64,000 nucleotides of DNA from Dickeya undicola (GTDB lineage: Bacteria; Pseudomonadota; Gammaproteobacteria; Enterobacterales; Enterobacteriaceae). The stretch is from contig NZ_JSYG01000011.1 in the NCBI RefSeq assembly GCF_000784735.1, positions 1 to 64,000 on the forward strand. Direction: 5' to 3'. A program made the position numbers and the translations under genes. The notes under the pieces were generated by a model, which worked only from the letters and a program-made list of their open reading frames with translations, made no database searches and was not told the origin of the DNA. Positions 17,311-25,744 of this stretch are shown here, piece after piece; within the stretch, counting starts at the first letter, position 1; the number at the start of each line of letters is the position of its first letter.

Positions 17311-17330
17311 AGTCGACTACCTACACAACA

Positions 17331-17534
17331 TCAGAACTGGATGGCTTTTGCCGCTTTCTGCCCGGAGTTCATGGCTTTGGTGGCGGAGTCCATCTGCATG
17401 TCAGTGATGGATGACATGGCGTTGGTTTTCATGGTCTGCGCCTGAGCAGCAGAGGTCATGGCAGTGGTTTCAGCAGCTGTTTTGTCCAGCATTTGCATAC
17501 TACTTAAAGCGGCAGCGTTAGACAGTCCCATCAT
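17331..17534 (-). CDS. hrpA: HrpA, Hrp pilin
   Basis: HrpA is the major subunit of the Hrp pilus through which harpins and effectors travel. The 67-residue protein is Ala/Met/Thr/Ser rich, helical, without cysteine, and ends in KAAKAIQF, as expected for Erwinia-type pilins. Pilin genes diverge quickly, so the call leans on size, composition and position directly behind a hrp box and ahead of hrpB. A strong hairpin terminator follows, fitting very high expression. The ATG pair at the start is preceded by GGAGAT. Confidence 0.92.
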   Translation of the reverse strand: MMGLSNAAALSSMQMLDKTAAETTAMTSAAQAQTMKTNAMSSITDMQMDSATKAMNSGQKAAKAIQF

Positions 17535-17619
17535 GATAGATATCTCCAGTTAACAGTTGATTGATAAAGTGATTTCGCTAATGAACTTTGCGACTTACAC
17601 AGTCATCGTGTTCATGAAT

Positions 17620-17647
17620 TAAGTAGGAGATAGCAAGAGGTGGTTCC
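17620..17647 (-). promoter_or_regulatory. hrp box (HrpL promoter) of hrpA
   Basis: On the minus strand GGAACC (17647-17642), 15 nt, CTACTTA (17626-17620) has one mismatch from GGAACC-N15-CCACNNA. It lies about 85 bp upstream of hrpA. Confidence 0.88.
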
Positions 17648-17702
17648 GAGAGATATTCACTTTTTTTCCCCTGGTGGTGATAACAGGATACAACTCAATA
17701 AA

Positions 17703-18680
17703 TTACAGTCCGCGCGCCGCCACATTCAGCAGCTTGATGCGGTGATAAAGCGTGCGTTTGGGAATGCCTAATTCATTCACCACCGTATCGATACAGTGGT
17801 CGTTGCGCTGCAACGCCTCCTGAATCAGGAACCGTTCAATACGGCGCAGGCGCACTTTTAGCGACGTCAACGGCGCGGCATCATCAGCAGGGTCATCTGC
17901 GCTGGCCATCGGCACAGGCGACAGCCCCAAAACCCAGCGCTCGGCGGCCGCCTTTAACTCACGAATATTTCCGGGCCAGCCATGCATCAGCAATTGTTCC
18001 TGCATGACTGCCGATACCCCAGGCACGGGCAGTTTCAGGCGAACAGACGCTTCGTGTAAAAAACGCTGAAACAACGGCAGGATAATTTCCGTGCGCGACC
18101 GCAGCGTCGGCAGCTGAATTTTTACCGTATCCAACCGGAAGTAGAGGTCGCGCCGAAAACGCCCTTCGTCCACCAGCTTCTGTAACGGCGTCTGTGTGGC
18201 GACAATCACCCGCATATCCACCGGCTTGAACTGCGTACTCCCCAACCGTTCGATGCCGCGACTTTCCAGCACCCGTAACATTTTGGCCTGCAACGTCAGC
18301 GGCATACTGTCGATTTCATCCAGAAACAGAATGCCTTTGTCCGCGGTTTCAAGGTATCCAGCGCGGGACCGGCTGGCCCCGGTGTACGCCCCGGATACCA
18401 CGCCAAACAACTCGCTTTCCGCCAGCGTTTCCGGTACGGCGGCGCAATTCACCGCCACCAGTGGACCGGCACAACCAGAAAGCTGATGAATACGGCGCGC
18501 CAGCGTGTCTTTACCCGTGCCGGTTTCCCCCTCCAGTACGATATCAACGTTAAGGGGGGCTATCGTGTGGATGAGAGAAGACAGCGTTCCATGTATATCT
18601 TCCGACGAATGCGTTAACGAGGACTCATGAGAGACACAATGAAGTGACTGCACGGATTCATTGCTATTCCTTATCGTCAT
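17703..18680 (-). CDS. hrpS: HrpS, sigma-54 enhancer-binding activator
   Basis: HrpS activates the sigma-54 promoter of hrpL. The 325-residue protein lacks a receiver domain and consists of an AAA+ domain (Walker A GETGTGKD at 51-58; sigma-54 contact loop GAYTGA at 97-102; Walker B near LFLDEID) and a Fis-type helix-turn-helix at the C-terminus (LGIPKRTLYHRIKLL). AGGAG sits 6 bp before the ATG. It is transcribed separately from hrpXY, behind a 500-bp region carrying three 18-bp direct repeats. It is probably activated by HrpY and restrained by HrpV, by analogy with characterised Hrp1 systems. Confidence 0.95.
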   Translation of the reverse strand: MTIRNSNESVQSLHCVSHESSLTHSSEDIHGTLSSLIHTIAPLNVDIVLEGETGTGKDTLARRIHQLSGCAGPLVAVNCAAVPETLAESELFGVVSGAYTGASRSRAGYLETADKGILFLDEIDSMPLTLQAKMLRVLESRGIERLGSTQFKPVDMRVIVATQTPLQKLVDEGRFRRDLYFRLDTVKIQLPTLRSRTEIILPLFQRFLHEASVRLKLPVPGVSAVMQEQLLMHGWPGNIRELKAAAERWVLGLSPVPMASADDPADDAAPLTSLKVRLRRIERFLIQEALQRNDHCIDTVVNELGIPKRTLYHRIKLLNVAARGL

Positions 18681-18820
18681 GACAACTCCTGTACCTTTTT
18701 CTGTATTCCATTATCAAACTGCTAAATCTATCCCGTCCCAGACTGTTTCCCGCAGCGACTGTAGTGATCAACTCATACTGATCATCACGGGCTGTCGTTG
18801 CATCATGACGAGATACAACC

Positions 18821-18874
18821 TAATCCTGAATGACACGCTAATCCTGAACGGCAACCTACTCCTGAACGCTGGCA
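18821..18874. repeat. Three 18-bp direct repeats upstream of hrpS
   Basis: TAATCCTGAATGACACGC, TAATCCTGAACGGCAACC and TACTCCTGAACGCTGGCA follow one another without gaps. The conserved core is TAnTCCTGAA(C/T)G. The period (18 bp) is near two helical turns minus 3 bp. They lie 141-194 bp upstream of hrpS and are candidate binding sites for HrpY or another activator. Confidence 0.75.
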
Positions 18875-19130
18875 CGGCGTGAAATGCCAATAACCATCCT
18901 CGCCTTCCTGACAAATTCTTAACACTTAACCGTCGATAACCTGCAAGTATTTACGAATTATTCATAGTGTGTGTAAGCATTACCGCCAATGACAAAACAA
19001 ACCATCAGCCAACCGCTGAAGTTAGGGTAGGAATTACAGAGCGAAAAGTAGGAATAATCTTACCCCGATAGCCGTCGTGTGGGTGGCGTATCGGGCAACG
19101 AATGTCAGATAACGATGACAACGAAGAGGC

Positions 19131-19170
19131 CCCTTCGTCATGGCCTGGCAGCACAACCATGAGCGAAGGG
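19131..19170 (-). terminator. Long imperfect hairpin after hrpY
   Basis: On the minus strand CCCTTCGCTCATGG pairs with CCATGACGAAGGG (one bulge), 18-57 bp after the hrpY stop. It lacks a clear T-tract, so it may be a terminator or an RNA 3'-end stabiliser. Confidence 0.55.
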
Positions 19171-19187
19171 AGTCAAACAAACTAGCA

Positions 19188-19829
19188 TCAGGCGATTAAA
19201 CGCTGACTCAATGCATATTTCACAATGTCTGCATTGGTGGTGAACTGCATTTTTTCCATTAACCGCGATTTATGGGTACTCACGGTTTTGTTGCTGATAG
19301 CCAGCGTTTCGGCAATAGCGTTAACCCCCAGTCCCTGAGCCAGCATCACCATGATTTGATGCTCCCGCGAGGTCAGCAGTTCATGGCGACCGTCGCCGTG
19401 AATCTGACAATCTGCAAATACAATCTGCTCGGCAATACTGTGATCGATGTAACGCGCGCCCTGTGCCACCCGGCGAATCGCCGATAGCAGCGCCTCCGGG
19501 TCTTTGTCTTTGGTGATATAGCCAAGTGCCCCGCTTTTCAGCACTCGCCGGGCTATCTGCGGTTCGCTGTACATGCTTAACACCAGAATCGGCAAACGCG
19601 GATATTGCGCCACAATTCGGATGATCAGCTCTTCGCCGCAAATGCCCGGCATACTCATGTCCAGCAGCAGTAAGTCTATCTGGCGTTCCCGCAGCTGGGC
19701 CAGCACCTGCGACCCGGTTCCCGCTTCCGCCACCACTTCCAGATTCTCGTCTAATGCAAAGATCTGCTTTAGTCCTTCACGCATGATGACGTGATCGTCC
19801 GCGATCATCAGCTTTATGAGTCTATCCAT
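19188..19829 (-). CDS. hrpY: HrpY, NarL/FixJ-type response regulator
   Basis: This 213-residue response regulator has a receiver domain (acidic pair DD11-12, phosphoacceptor Asp57 in LLLLDMSMPG, conserved Lys in TKDKD) and a LuxR-type helix-turn-helix (about 148-205; ELLTSREHQIMVMLAQGLG, NKTVSTHKSRLMEKM). HrpX phosphorylates HrpY, which activates hrpS in Dickeya/Pantoea. It lies 32 bp after hrpX in the same transcription unit. Identity rests on domain order and position in the regulatory block hrpL-hrpX-hrpY-hrpS. Confidence 0.94.
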   Translation of the reverse strand: MDRLIKLMIADDHVIMREGLKQIFALDENLEVVAEAGTGSQVLAQLRERQIDLLLLDMSMPGICGEELIIRIVAQYPRLPILVLSMYSEPQIARRVLKSGALGYITKDKDPEALLSAIRRVAQGARYIDHSIAEQIVFADCQIHGDGRHELLTSREHQIMVMLAQGLGVNAIAETLAISNKTVSTHKSRLMEKMQFTTNADIVKYALSQRLIA

Positions 19830-19861
19830 TCGCGTTTTGTCCTCTCCAGAGAAAATCTATT

Positions 19862-21328
19862 TTACGCGGTATCCTGTGGAAACGTCAGCCGAACCAGCGT
19901 ACCGGTGCCAGGCTGACTTTCTATCACCACTTCGCCCCCCAACATTCGGCCACGCTCTTTCATACTCATCAGGCCAAAGGCATGGGGTTTACGGGTCTGG
20001 GCGTCAAACCCTTTACCGTTATCGCGCACACTCAGCACAATCAGCCCTTCGCGATTTTCCAGCGAAATCACCACCTGCGTCGCCTCGGCGTAACGGGCGA
20101 TGTTGGTCAGCGACTCTTGCACCACCCGGAACGCCGCGGTGGCGCATTCGTCATTGAGCACCACTTCCGGCTCCGGTGCCCGCAACAGACAAGGGCAGCG
20201 ATACTGGCGGATAAAATCGTCACGCAGCCACTCCAGCGCAGGGGTCAGCCCCATATCCAGCACGTTGGGGCGCAGACGGGTCGCAACATGTCGCACCACC
20301 TGAATGGTTTTATCGGACAGCGCCATCAAATTCTGTAGCTGCGTCAGCATATGTGGGTTATCGCGGGCGAACTGCATACGCATCAGTGACAGGCTCATAC
20401 GCATTGATGTCAGGTGCTGACCCAGCTCGTCGTGGATCTCCCTGGCGATGTGCTTGCGTTCTTCTTCGCGGGAGATTTCCCGCTGGCGCGCCAGCAGCCG
20501 CAGCTGCATGTGGGAGTCTTCCAGCTTTTTTTCCGCGTAGCGGATAGCCGTGATATCACGCCCCACGGTCAGGATCGACGTTAACTTGCCGCTTTGATCG
20601 AACTCCGGCACACAGCGAATGTGGTGAATCACCCGGTGGCGCGTTTCCGTCGCACCGATATCCTCCTCCAGCTCACCTTCCACACTGCTTTCCGTCTCTA
20701 CCACCATCTGTACCAGTTGCAGAATACGCTGGGCGCAGCGCGCGTTCGGCAACAGATCGGTCAGCCGCCGCCCGCGCAGCTGTTCAGCGGTAAAACGCAG
20801 GTGGGCCAGCGTGGCAGGGTTGGCGTACTGGCAGTTGAGCTGTGGATCAAAGCGCGTGATCAAGTCCGGTGTATTTTCCACCAGCGCCCGGAACTCCTGC
20901 TCGCGGGCGTAGGCCAGTTGTTCGATATGTTTGCGTTCACGAATATCCCTTACTACGCACATACTGTACTTTCGTCCTTTGTGTAGAAAATGATTCACGC
21001 TGACTTCGACCGGCATCACCATGCCAAAGCGGGTTTTATGCCGGGTTTCAAACGTCAGCCCGCGCTTCCAACAGCGAGGATCGTTCCAGTGGAGGTTTGT
21101 CTCTTCTTTCGCCCAGCCGAGGTCGATGTCCTGTATCCGCATACGACGAAACTCACGGCGACTGTAGCCCAGCATTCGATAGGCTTCATCATTGGCGTAA
21201 CAAAATTGCTCCATATCGTTGACAATATAAATAGCATCTTTGATACGACTAAAGGCGAAGTCCACCAGTTCAAGCGGTGGGACATCATCTGGATGGTGGG
21301 GCTGTGGGGAAGTCGGGGTATATAACAT
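19862..21328 (-). CDS. hrpX: HrpX, PAS-domain sensor histidine kinase
   Basis: HrpX is the cognate kinase of HrpY. The preferred 488-residue form has two PAS domains (about 20-135 and 140-265, the second introduced by ALVENTPDLITRFDPQL), a HisKA_3 dimerisation helix (phosphoacceptor His299 in EREIHDELGQHLTSMR-type sequence) and a NarX/UhpB-type HATPase (DNGKGFD, GLMSMKERGRMLGG). It has no membrane segment, so it should sense a cytoplasmic signal. The ATG at 21328 is chosen over the frame start at 21367 because AAGGAG lies 6 bp before it. Confidence 0.93.
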   Translation of the reverse strand: MLYTPTSPQPHHPDDVPPLELVDFAFSRIKDAIYIVNDMEQFCYANDEAYRMLGYSRREFRRMRIQDIDLGWAKEETNLHWNDPRCWKRGLTFETRHKTRFGMVMPVEVSVNHFLHKGRKYSMCVVRDIRERKHIEQLAYAREQEFRALVENTPDLITRFDPQLNCQYANPATLAHLRFTAEQLRGRRLTDLLPNARCAQRILQLVQMVVETESSVEGELEEDIGATETRHRVIHHIRCVPEFDQSGKLTSILTVGRDITAIRYAEKKLEDSHMQLRLLARQREISREEERKHIAREIHDELGQHLTSMRMSLSLMRMQFARDNPHMLTQLQNLMALSDKTIQVVRHVATRLRPNVLDMGLTPALEWLRDDFIRQYRCPCLLRAPEPEVVLNDECATAAFRVVQESLTNIARYAEATQVVISLENREGLIVLSVRDNGKGFDAQTRKPHAFGLMSMKERGRMLGGEVVIESQPGTGTLVRLTFPQDTA

Positions 21329-21580
21329 TGCCATCTCCTTGCTATCACTACGCCTGTCGGCCCCCACAAAGCGGGCACCGACAGCAGAAAGGAAAGCCGC
21401 AGAAATCGCCTCCGGGAAAGGTGGCCTGCGACCCTGTTAGGCTGCTCACCGCTCGACGTGCGGGTACACAGCCTGATATTGACAGGTTCCTTCACCTCCC
21501 CTGATTCAGGGAAGATGCCCTCCCGGGGCATGGCAATATAAGCGAGCCCCCGTGTCAGACGGCCACACGGGGGATTCAAC
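21329..21580. other. hrpL-hrpX intergenic region
   Basis: This 252-bp region should contain the hrpX promoter. GC-rich inverted segments (GCCCTCCCGGGGC near 21509-21522) and the hrpL 3' hairpin were noted. No gene was seen. Confidence 0.5.
21547..21573 (-). terminator. Hairpin after hrpL
   Basis: On the minus strand CCCCCGTGT-N9-ACACGGGGG forms a perfect 9-bp stem, 8 bp after the hrpL stop. Only a weak T-rich stretch follows (CTCGCTTATATT), so termination efficiency is uncertain. Confidence 0.65.
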
Positions 21581-22135
21581 TTATGCATCAACGGCCTGGC
21601 GGAGATATCCCCTGGCGCGGGAAAGACGCGAACGTACAGTGCCAATAGGAATGTTGAGCTGTTCGGCGATATCCTGATAACTGACATCAGCATCCAGCAG
21701 CATCATCAACATCTTACGCGTTTCCTCCGGCAGGTGCGCACTGGCCGTCAGCGCACGGTTCAGCGAGTGATCGCACTCCGTAATACGGCTGGGGTCGATA
21801 TCCGTCGACAGAATTTCCACCACTTCCAGCGCATCGTCGCTAATCTCGACGGTACGATAACGCGCCTGTTTGAAGTGGTTTCGTACCAGATTCAGGGCAA
21901 TGCCGAATACCCAGGTTTCCGGGCGCGAGGCACCGGCAAACTTTTCGCGGTTTTTCAGCACTTCCAGATAGGTCATCTGCTGTAAATCTTCCACATCCTC
22001 ACGGTTCGAGACACGCTTGCGAATAAAGTTTTGCAGTCGCTTGCCATGCAGGCGAAAAACCTGCTCCCAGTCCACGGTATTGACAGGGGTATGAATCTGA
22101 CACGCATCCATTTGTTTCAGTGTAATCGTTTCCAT
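21581..22135 (-). CDS. hrpL: HrpL, ECF sigma factor of the hrp regulon
   Basis: HrpL is the alternative sigma factor that reads hrp boxes. The 184-residue protein has ECF region 2 (about 25-95; VEDLQQMTYLEVLKN, PETWVFGIALNLVRNHF) and region 4 (about 125-180; DVSYQDIAEQLNIPIGTVRS helix-turn-helix). It has no region 3. It is divergent from hrpJ, and a near-perfect sigma-54 promoter lies upstream at 22181-22196, as expected for HrpS-dependent control. Its targets in this window are the hrp boxes before hrpN, hrpF, hrpA and hrpJ. Confidence 0.97.
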   Translation of the reverse strand: METITLKQMDACQIHTPVNTVDWEQVFRLHGKRLQNFIRKRVSNREDVEDLQQMTYLEVLKNREKFAGASRPETWVFGIALNLVRNHFKQARYRTVEISDDALEVVEILSTDIDPSRITECDHSLNRALTASAHLPEETRKMLMMLLDADVSYQDIAEQLNIPIGTVRSRLSRARGYLRQAVDA

Positions 22136-22180
22136 TTCATTAACTCTCCATCGTTATGCCCCAATTGGCGCATCGAAGAG

Positions 22181-22196
22181 AGCAAGGCGCGTGCCA
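22181..22196 (-). promoter_or_regulatory. Sigma-54 (-24/-12) promoter of hrpL
   Basis: On the minus strand TGGCACGCGCCTTGCT matches the consensus TGGCAC-N5-TTGCW exactly. It ends 46 bp upstream of the hrpL start. Confidence 0.93.
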
Positions 22197-22384
22197 GCCA
22201 ATAAAAACGATTTAATTCATTGTTATTTAATGTTTTATCTTTTACACCCTCGGCTTTTTATGCCATTTTTTGCCAGTAAAATCCGGCCTGAATTGCAAGC
22301 TTTTGCAGAACAAACCAAGCAAATAGTAATCAAGATTATAATAACATATAGTTACTTATTTTCGTTGACTTATATCATCCAATG

Positions 22385-22412
22385 GGAACCCACCACCCGG
22401 TCCGGCCACATA
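22385..22412 (+). promoter_or_regulatory. hrp box (HrpL promoter) of the hrpJ-hrcU operon
   Basis: GGAACC (22385-22390), 15 nt, CCACATA (22406-22412) is an exact match to GGAACC-N15-CCACNNA. It ends 45 bp before hrpJ. Confidence 0.95.
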
Positions 22413-22457
22413 ACAGCACACCGTTAAAGCAGAGGCTGCTTCAGGCAGGACAGGGCC

Positions 22458-23627
22458 ATGATTTCACTCAACAACGTTTCTCCCGTGCTCAATACCAGCA
22501 GCACAGCTATCACCAATGATATTGACGACCAGGAGCCGGTCAGCACCCCGGCCAAAACCAGCGAGGCCCGGCCGTCGCATGACAAATCGCTTCATGATGC
22601 GATGGAGGAAATCGCAGCCAGCTTCGGTGAACAAGTCGAGCGCAAAAGCAAGGCGCTGAACCGGCGGCAAATCAGCCAGCCGCAAAGCCGCATGTTGGCC
22701 AATATCGAGCGCATCGAAAAACTGACCGAGCTGTTCCATCTGCTGGAAAACCCGAAACACCCGACGCTGGACCAGCAAATCCGGCAGATGCAGGCGTTGC
22801 TGCGCCAGTCATCACCGCCGTCGGTCGAGGCCATCATGCAGACGGCCGGTGGCGATGCCGCACGCAGCGACATCGTACTGCGCCATGTGTTGAGCCAGGC
22901 GCAGCAACAGCAGGACGCCACACTCACACAGTCAACCAGTCAGAGCCTGGCCTTACTGCATCAGGAAAAAGGGCCGGAAGTTCGGGCTGGGTTGAACACC
23001 GCTGCCGATATTTCCCTGTTCAGTACCGATCCAAACCAGAAACAGGCGCTGCGCGACCTCTACTACCAGCGCATCGTCCATCAACAGTCACCCAGTGCCC
23101 TGCTCGACGCACTGCTGGAGCGTTTTGACCCCCAGTACTTCGCGGCCGGGTTGCGGACGCTGCAACGGGCACTGGCGGCGGATATCGCCTCGCTGTCACC
23201 GTCCATCTCGAAGGGTGCGCTCAGCAAAATGCTCAGCAGCCTGAATGACTCGACGCAGCTGAGTCATACGCTGTCGGCCAGCCAGTCGTTGCTCGCCCGA
23301 CTGGCGTCGCGGATGCCGGAATGCACACTGGGTGCGGTGGAATTGACCCGACGATTGATAGGCCTGAGCGCCAACGGTGCTTACGCCCGCGACCTGCACA
23401 ATCTGGGTCGTGAGGTCGCCGGGCAGGACACCCAACGCCAACTGCTGTTTTTCAACGGCCTGCTGCCGCTGGTTAACGACCTGCCGCATCCGCTGTGGCG
23501 TGACGCCAAAAACCGGCTCACCGCCCTGCAACTGATTCGTAGCCTGATCGGCGATTTCGCCCAGTACGAAAAGCAGCAGCAGGATGACACCAAACCGATG
23601 AACGACCGATCTCGGAACAAGGGGTAA
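22458..23627 (+). CDS. hrpJ: HrpJ, T3SS gatekeeper (SctW)
   Basis: HrpJ is the YopN/InvE-type gatekeeper that controls the switch to harpin and effector secretion and is itself secreted. The 389-residue protein has a Ser/Thr-rich flexible N-terminus (the likely secretion signal) and helical repeats from about residue 60 onwards. It is the first gene of an 11-gene operon behind a perfect hrp box. The ATG at 22458 has a CAGGACAGGG leader. hrcV follows after 3 bp. Confidence 0.94.
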   Translation: MISLNNVSPVLNTSSTAITNDIDDQEPVSTPAKTSEARPSHDKSLHDAMEEIAASFGEQVERKSKALNRRQISQPQSRMLANIERIEKLTELFHLLENPKHPTLDQQIRQMQALLRQSSPPSVEAIMQTAGGDAARSDIVLRHVLSQAQQQQDATLTQSTSQSLALLHQEKGPEVRAGLNTAADISLFSTDPNQKQALRDLYYQRIVHQQSPSALLDALLERFDPQYFAAGLRTLQRALAADIASLSPSISKGALSKMLSSLNDSTQLSHTLSASQSLLARLASRMPECTLGAVELTRRLIGLSANGAYARDLHNLGREVAGQDTQRQLLFFNGLLPLVNDLPHPLWRDAKNRLTALQLIRSLIGDFAQYEKQQQDDTKPMNDRSRNKG

Positions 23628-23630
23628 CCG

Positions 23631-25733
23631 ATGGCTGTGCTGATCGCCTGGCTTAACCGTTTTGCCATGAGCGCCATGCAGCGCTCCGAAGTGGTGGGTG
23701 CCGTCATCGTCATGGCGATTGTGTTCATGATGATCATCCCGCTGCCAACCGGCCTGATCGACGTGCTGATTGCGCTCAACATTTGTATTTCATCACTGCT
23801 GATTGTGTTGGCGATGTACCTGCCCAAACCGCTGGCGTTCTCTACCTTCCCGGCGGTACTGCTGTTGACCACCATGTTCCGGCTGGCGCTGTCTATCTCC
23901 ACCACCCGACAGATTCTGCTGCAACAGGATGCGGGTCACGTGGTGGAGGCGTTCGGTAACTTCGTGGTAGGCGGTAATCTGGCGGTTGGCCTGGTGATCT
24001 TCATGATTCTGACGGTGGTGAACTTTCTGGTGATCACCAAAGGGTCGGAGCGTGTGGCGGAAGTGGCGGCGCGTTTCACCCTCGACGCCATGCCCGGCAA
24101 ACAGATGTCCATCGACAGCGACCTGCGCGCCGGGTTGATTGATTCCCAGCAGGCTCGCCAGCGACGGGAAAACCTGGCCAAAGAGAGTCAGTTGTTCGGT
24201 GCCATGGACGGGGCGATGAAGTTTGTCAAAGGGGACGCCATCGCCAGCCTGGTGATCGTGTTCATCAACATGATTGGCGGTTTCGCCATCGGTGTGCTGC
24301 AAAACGGCATGGCTGCGGGTGACGCCATGCACATTTACTCGGTGTTGACCATCGGCGACGGCTTGATCGCCCAGATTCCGGCGCTGCTGATTTCGTTGAC
24401 CGCCGGGATGATCATCACCCGCGTCTCCGCCGACGGCCAGAAAATGGACAACAACATTGGCCGCGAAATCGCCGAACAGCTGACCAGCCAGCCCAAGGCG
24501 TGGATCATCTCGTCAGTGGGTATGCTGGGGTTTGCCCTGCTGCCCGGTATGCCGACGCTGGTGTTTCTGATCATCAGTCTGGTGTCGCTCGGCAGCGGGT
24601 TATTTCAACTGTGGCGCGTCAAGCAAAACGGCTTGCAGGAATCGTTGCTGGCGGACGACGGGATGCCCGCCGAGCAAAATGGCTACCAGGATCTGCGGCG
24701 TTTCAACCCCACCCGCGCCTACCTGTTGCAGTTCCATACCGTGTGGCAAGGTGCCGCCGCCGCTGCGGTGCTGGTACAGGATATCCGCCGCCTGCGTAAC
24801 CGGCTGGTGTACCACTTCGGGTTTACGCTGCCGTCGTTTGATATCGAGTTTAACCCCAACGTACCGGAAGATGAGTTCCGCTTCTGTGTGTATGAAATCC
24901 CGCAGTTGCGGGCCAGCTTCGGCATACCGTTACTGGCGGTGCCGCGAGGGCAACTGCCGGAGGACGCGCTGGACGACGGCGTGATGCTCGGCCTGTCCGC
25001 CCGCGACGAGCACCACCTGCTGTGGCTGACGCCGGAACATCCGTTATTACAGCAGCCGGAACTGAGCCCCTGGAGCCCGGACGCGCTGATCCTCAGCCGC
25101 ATGGAAAATGCGATTCACCGCAGCGGTGCGCAGTTTATCGGCCTGCAGGAAACCAAATCGATCCTCGCCTGGCTGGAAGCCGAACAGCCGGAGCTGGCGC
25201 AGGAACTGCAACGCATCATGCCGTTATCCCGCTTCGCCAGCGTGCTGCAACGACTGGCGTCGGAACGGGTGCCGCTGCGCTCGGTACGGCCGATTGCCGA
25301 AGCGCTGATCGAAATCGGTCAGCACGAGCGTGACATCAACGCCCTCACCGACTATGTGCGGCTGGAGCTGAAAGCCCAGATTTGTCACCAGTACAGTCAG
25401 GACGACAGCCTCACCGTCTGGCTGCTGACGCCGGAAACTGAAGAGCTGCTGCGCGACGCCTTGCGCCAGACACAAAACGAAACCTTCTTCGCACTGACCC
25501 AGGAATACGCCGCCACCCTGCTCGGTCAGTTGCGGCAGGCGTTCCCGCCGATGACACCGCCGTCGGCGCTGATTCTGGTGGCGCAAGACCTGCGCAGTCC
25601 ACTGCGCATTTTGTTGCAGGATGAATTCCATCACATCCCGGTGCTGTCGTTCACCGAGCTGGAATCCCACCTGTCGATCAACGTGGCGGGCCGTATCGAC
25701 CTGCAGGACAGGGTTGACCCCTTTAACGCATAG
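23631..25733 (+). CDS. hrcV: HrcV, T3SS export gate protein (SctV)
   Basis: HrcV is the FlhA/InvA/LcrD-family nonameric export-gate protein. The 700 residues divide into an N-terminal membrane half with about eight helices (to about 325), including the conserved FTLDAMPGKQMSIDSDLRAG loop (FHIPEP-type region), and a cytoplasmic substrate-docking half. Length and motifs are those of a complete family member. Codon use matches the surrounding hrp genes. It is the second gene of the hrpJ operon. Confidence 0.97.
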   Translation: MAVLIAWLNRFAMSAMQRSEVVGAVIVMAIVFMMIIPLPTGLIDVLIALNICISSLLIVLAMYLPKPLAFSTFPAVLLLTTMFRLALSISTTRQILLQQDAGHVVEAFGNFVVGGNLAVGLVIFMILTVVNFLVITKGSERVAEVAARFTLDAMPGKQMSIDSDLRAGLIDSQQARQRRENLAKESQLFGAMDGAMKFVKGDAIASLVIVFINMIGGFAIGVLQNGMAAGDAMHIYSVLTIGDGLIAQIPALLISLTAGMIITRVSADGQKMDNNIGREIAEQLTSQPKAWIISSVGMLGFALLPGMPTLVFLIISLVSLGSGLFQLWRVKQNGLQESLLADDGMPAEQNGYQDLRRFNPTRAYLLQFHTVWQGAAAAAVLVQDIRRLRNRLVYHFGFTLPSFDIEFNPNVPEDEFRFCVYEIPQLRASFGIPLLAVPRGQLPEDALDDGVMLGLSARDEHHLLWLTPEHPLLQQPELSPWSPDALILSRMENAIHRSGAQFIGLQETKSILAWLEAEQPELAQELQRIMPLSRFASVLQRLASERVPLRSVRPIAEALIEIGQHERDINALTDYVRLELKAQICHQYSQDDSLTVWLLTPETEELLRDALRQTQNETFFALTQEYAATLLGQLRQAFPPMTPPSALILVAQDLRSPLRILLQDEFHHIPVLSFTELESHLSINVAGRIDLQDRVDPFNA

Positions 25734-25744
25734 GATAACGCAAA

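Larger units (their letters stand above)
18681..19187. other. hrpS upstream regulatory region
   Basis: This is a 507-bp non-coding region between hrpY and hrpS. It contains three direct repeats at 18821-18874, a long imperfect hairpin at 19131-19170 after hrpY, and AT-rich DNA near 18940-18990. The small open frame across the repeats has no coding character. It should carry the hrpS promoter, the expected target of HrpY. Confidence 0.7.

Noticed and set aside
18821-18874. CRISPR array
   Set aside because: Only three adjacent 18-bp units without spacers; no cas genes in the window.
18661-18882. Small open frame covering the repeats upstream of hrpS
   Set aside because: Its repetitive peptide simply reflects the 18-bp direct repeats; regulatory DNA is the better explanation.
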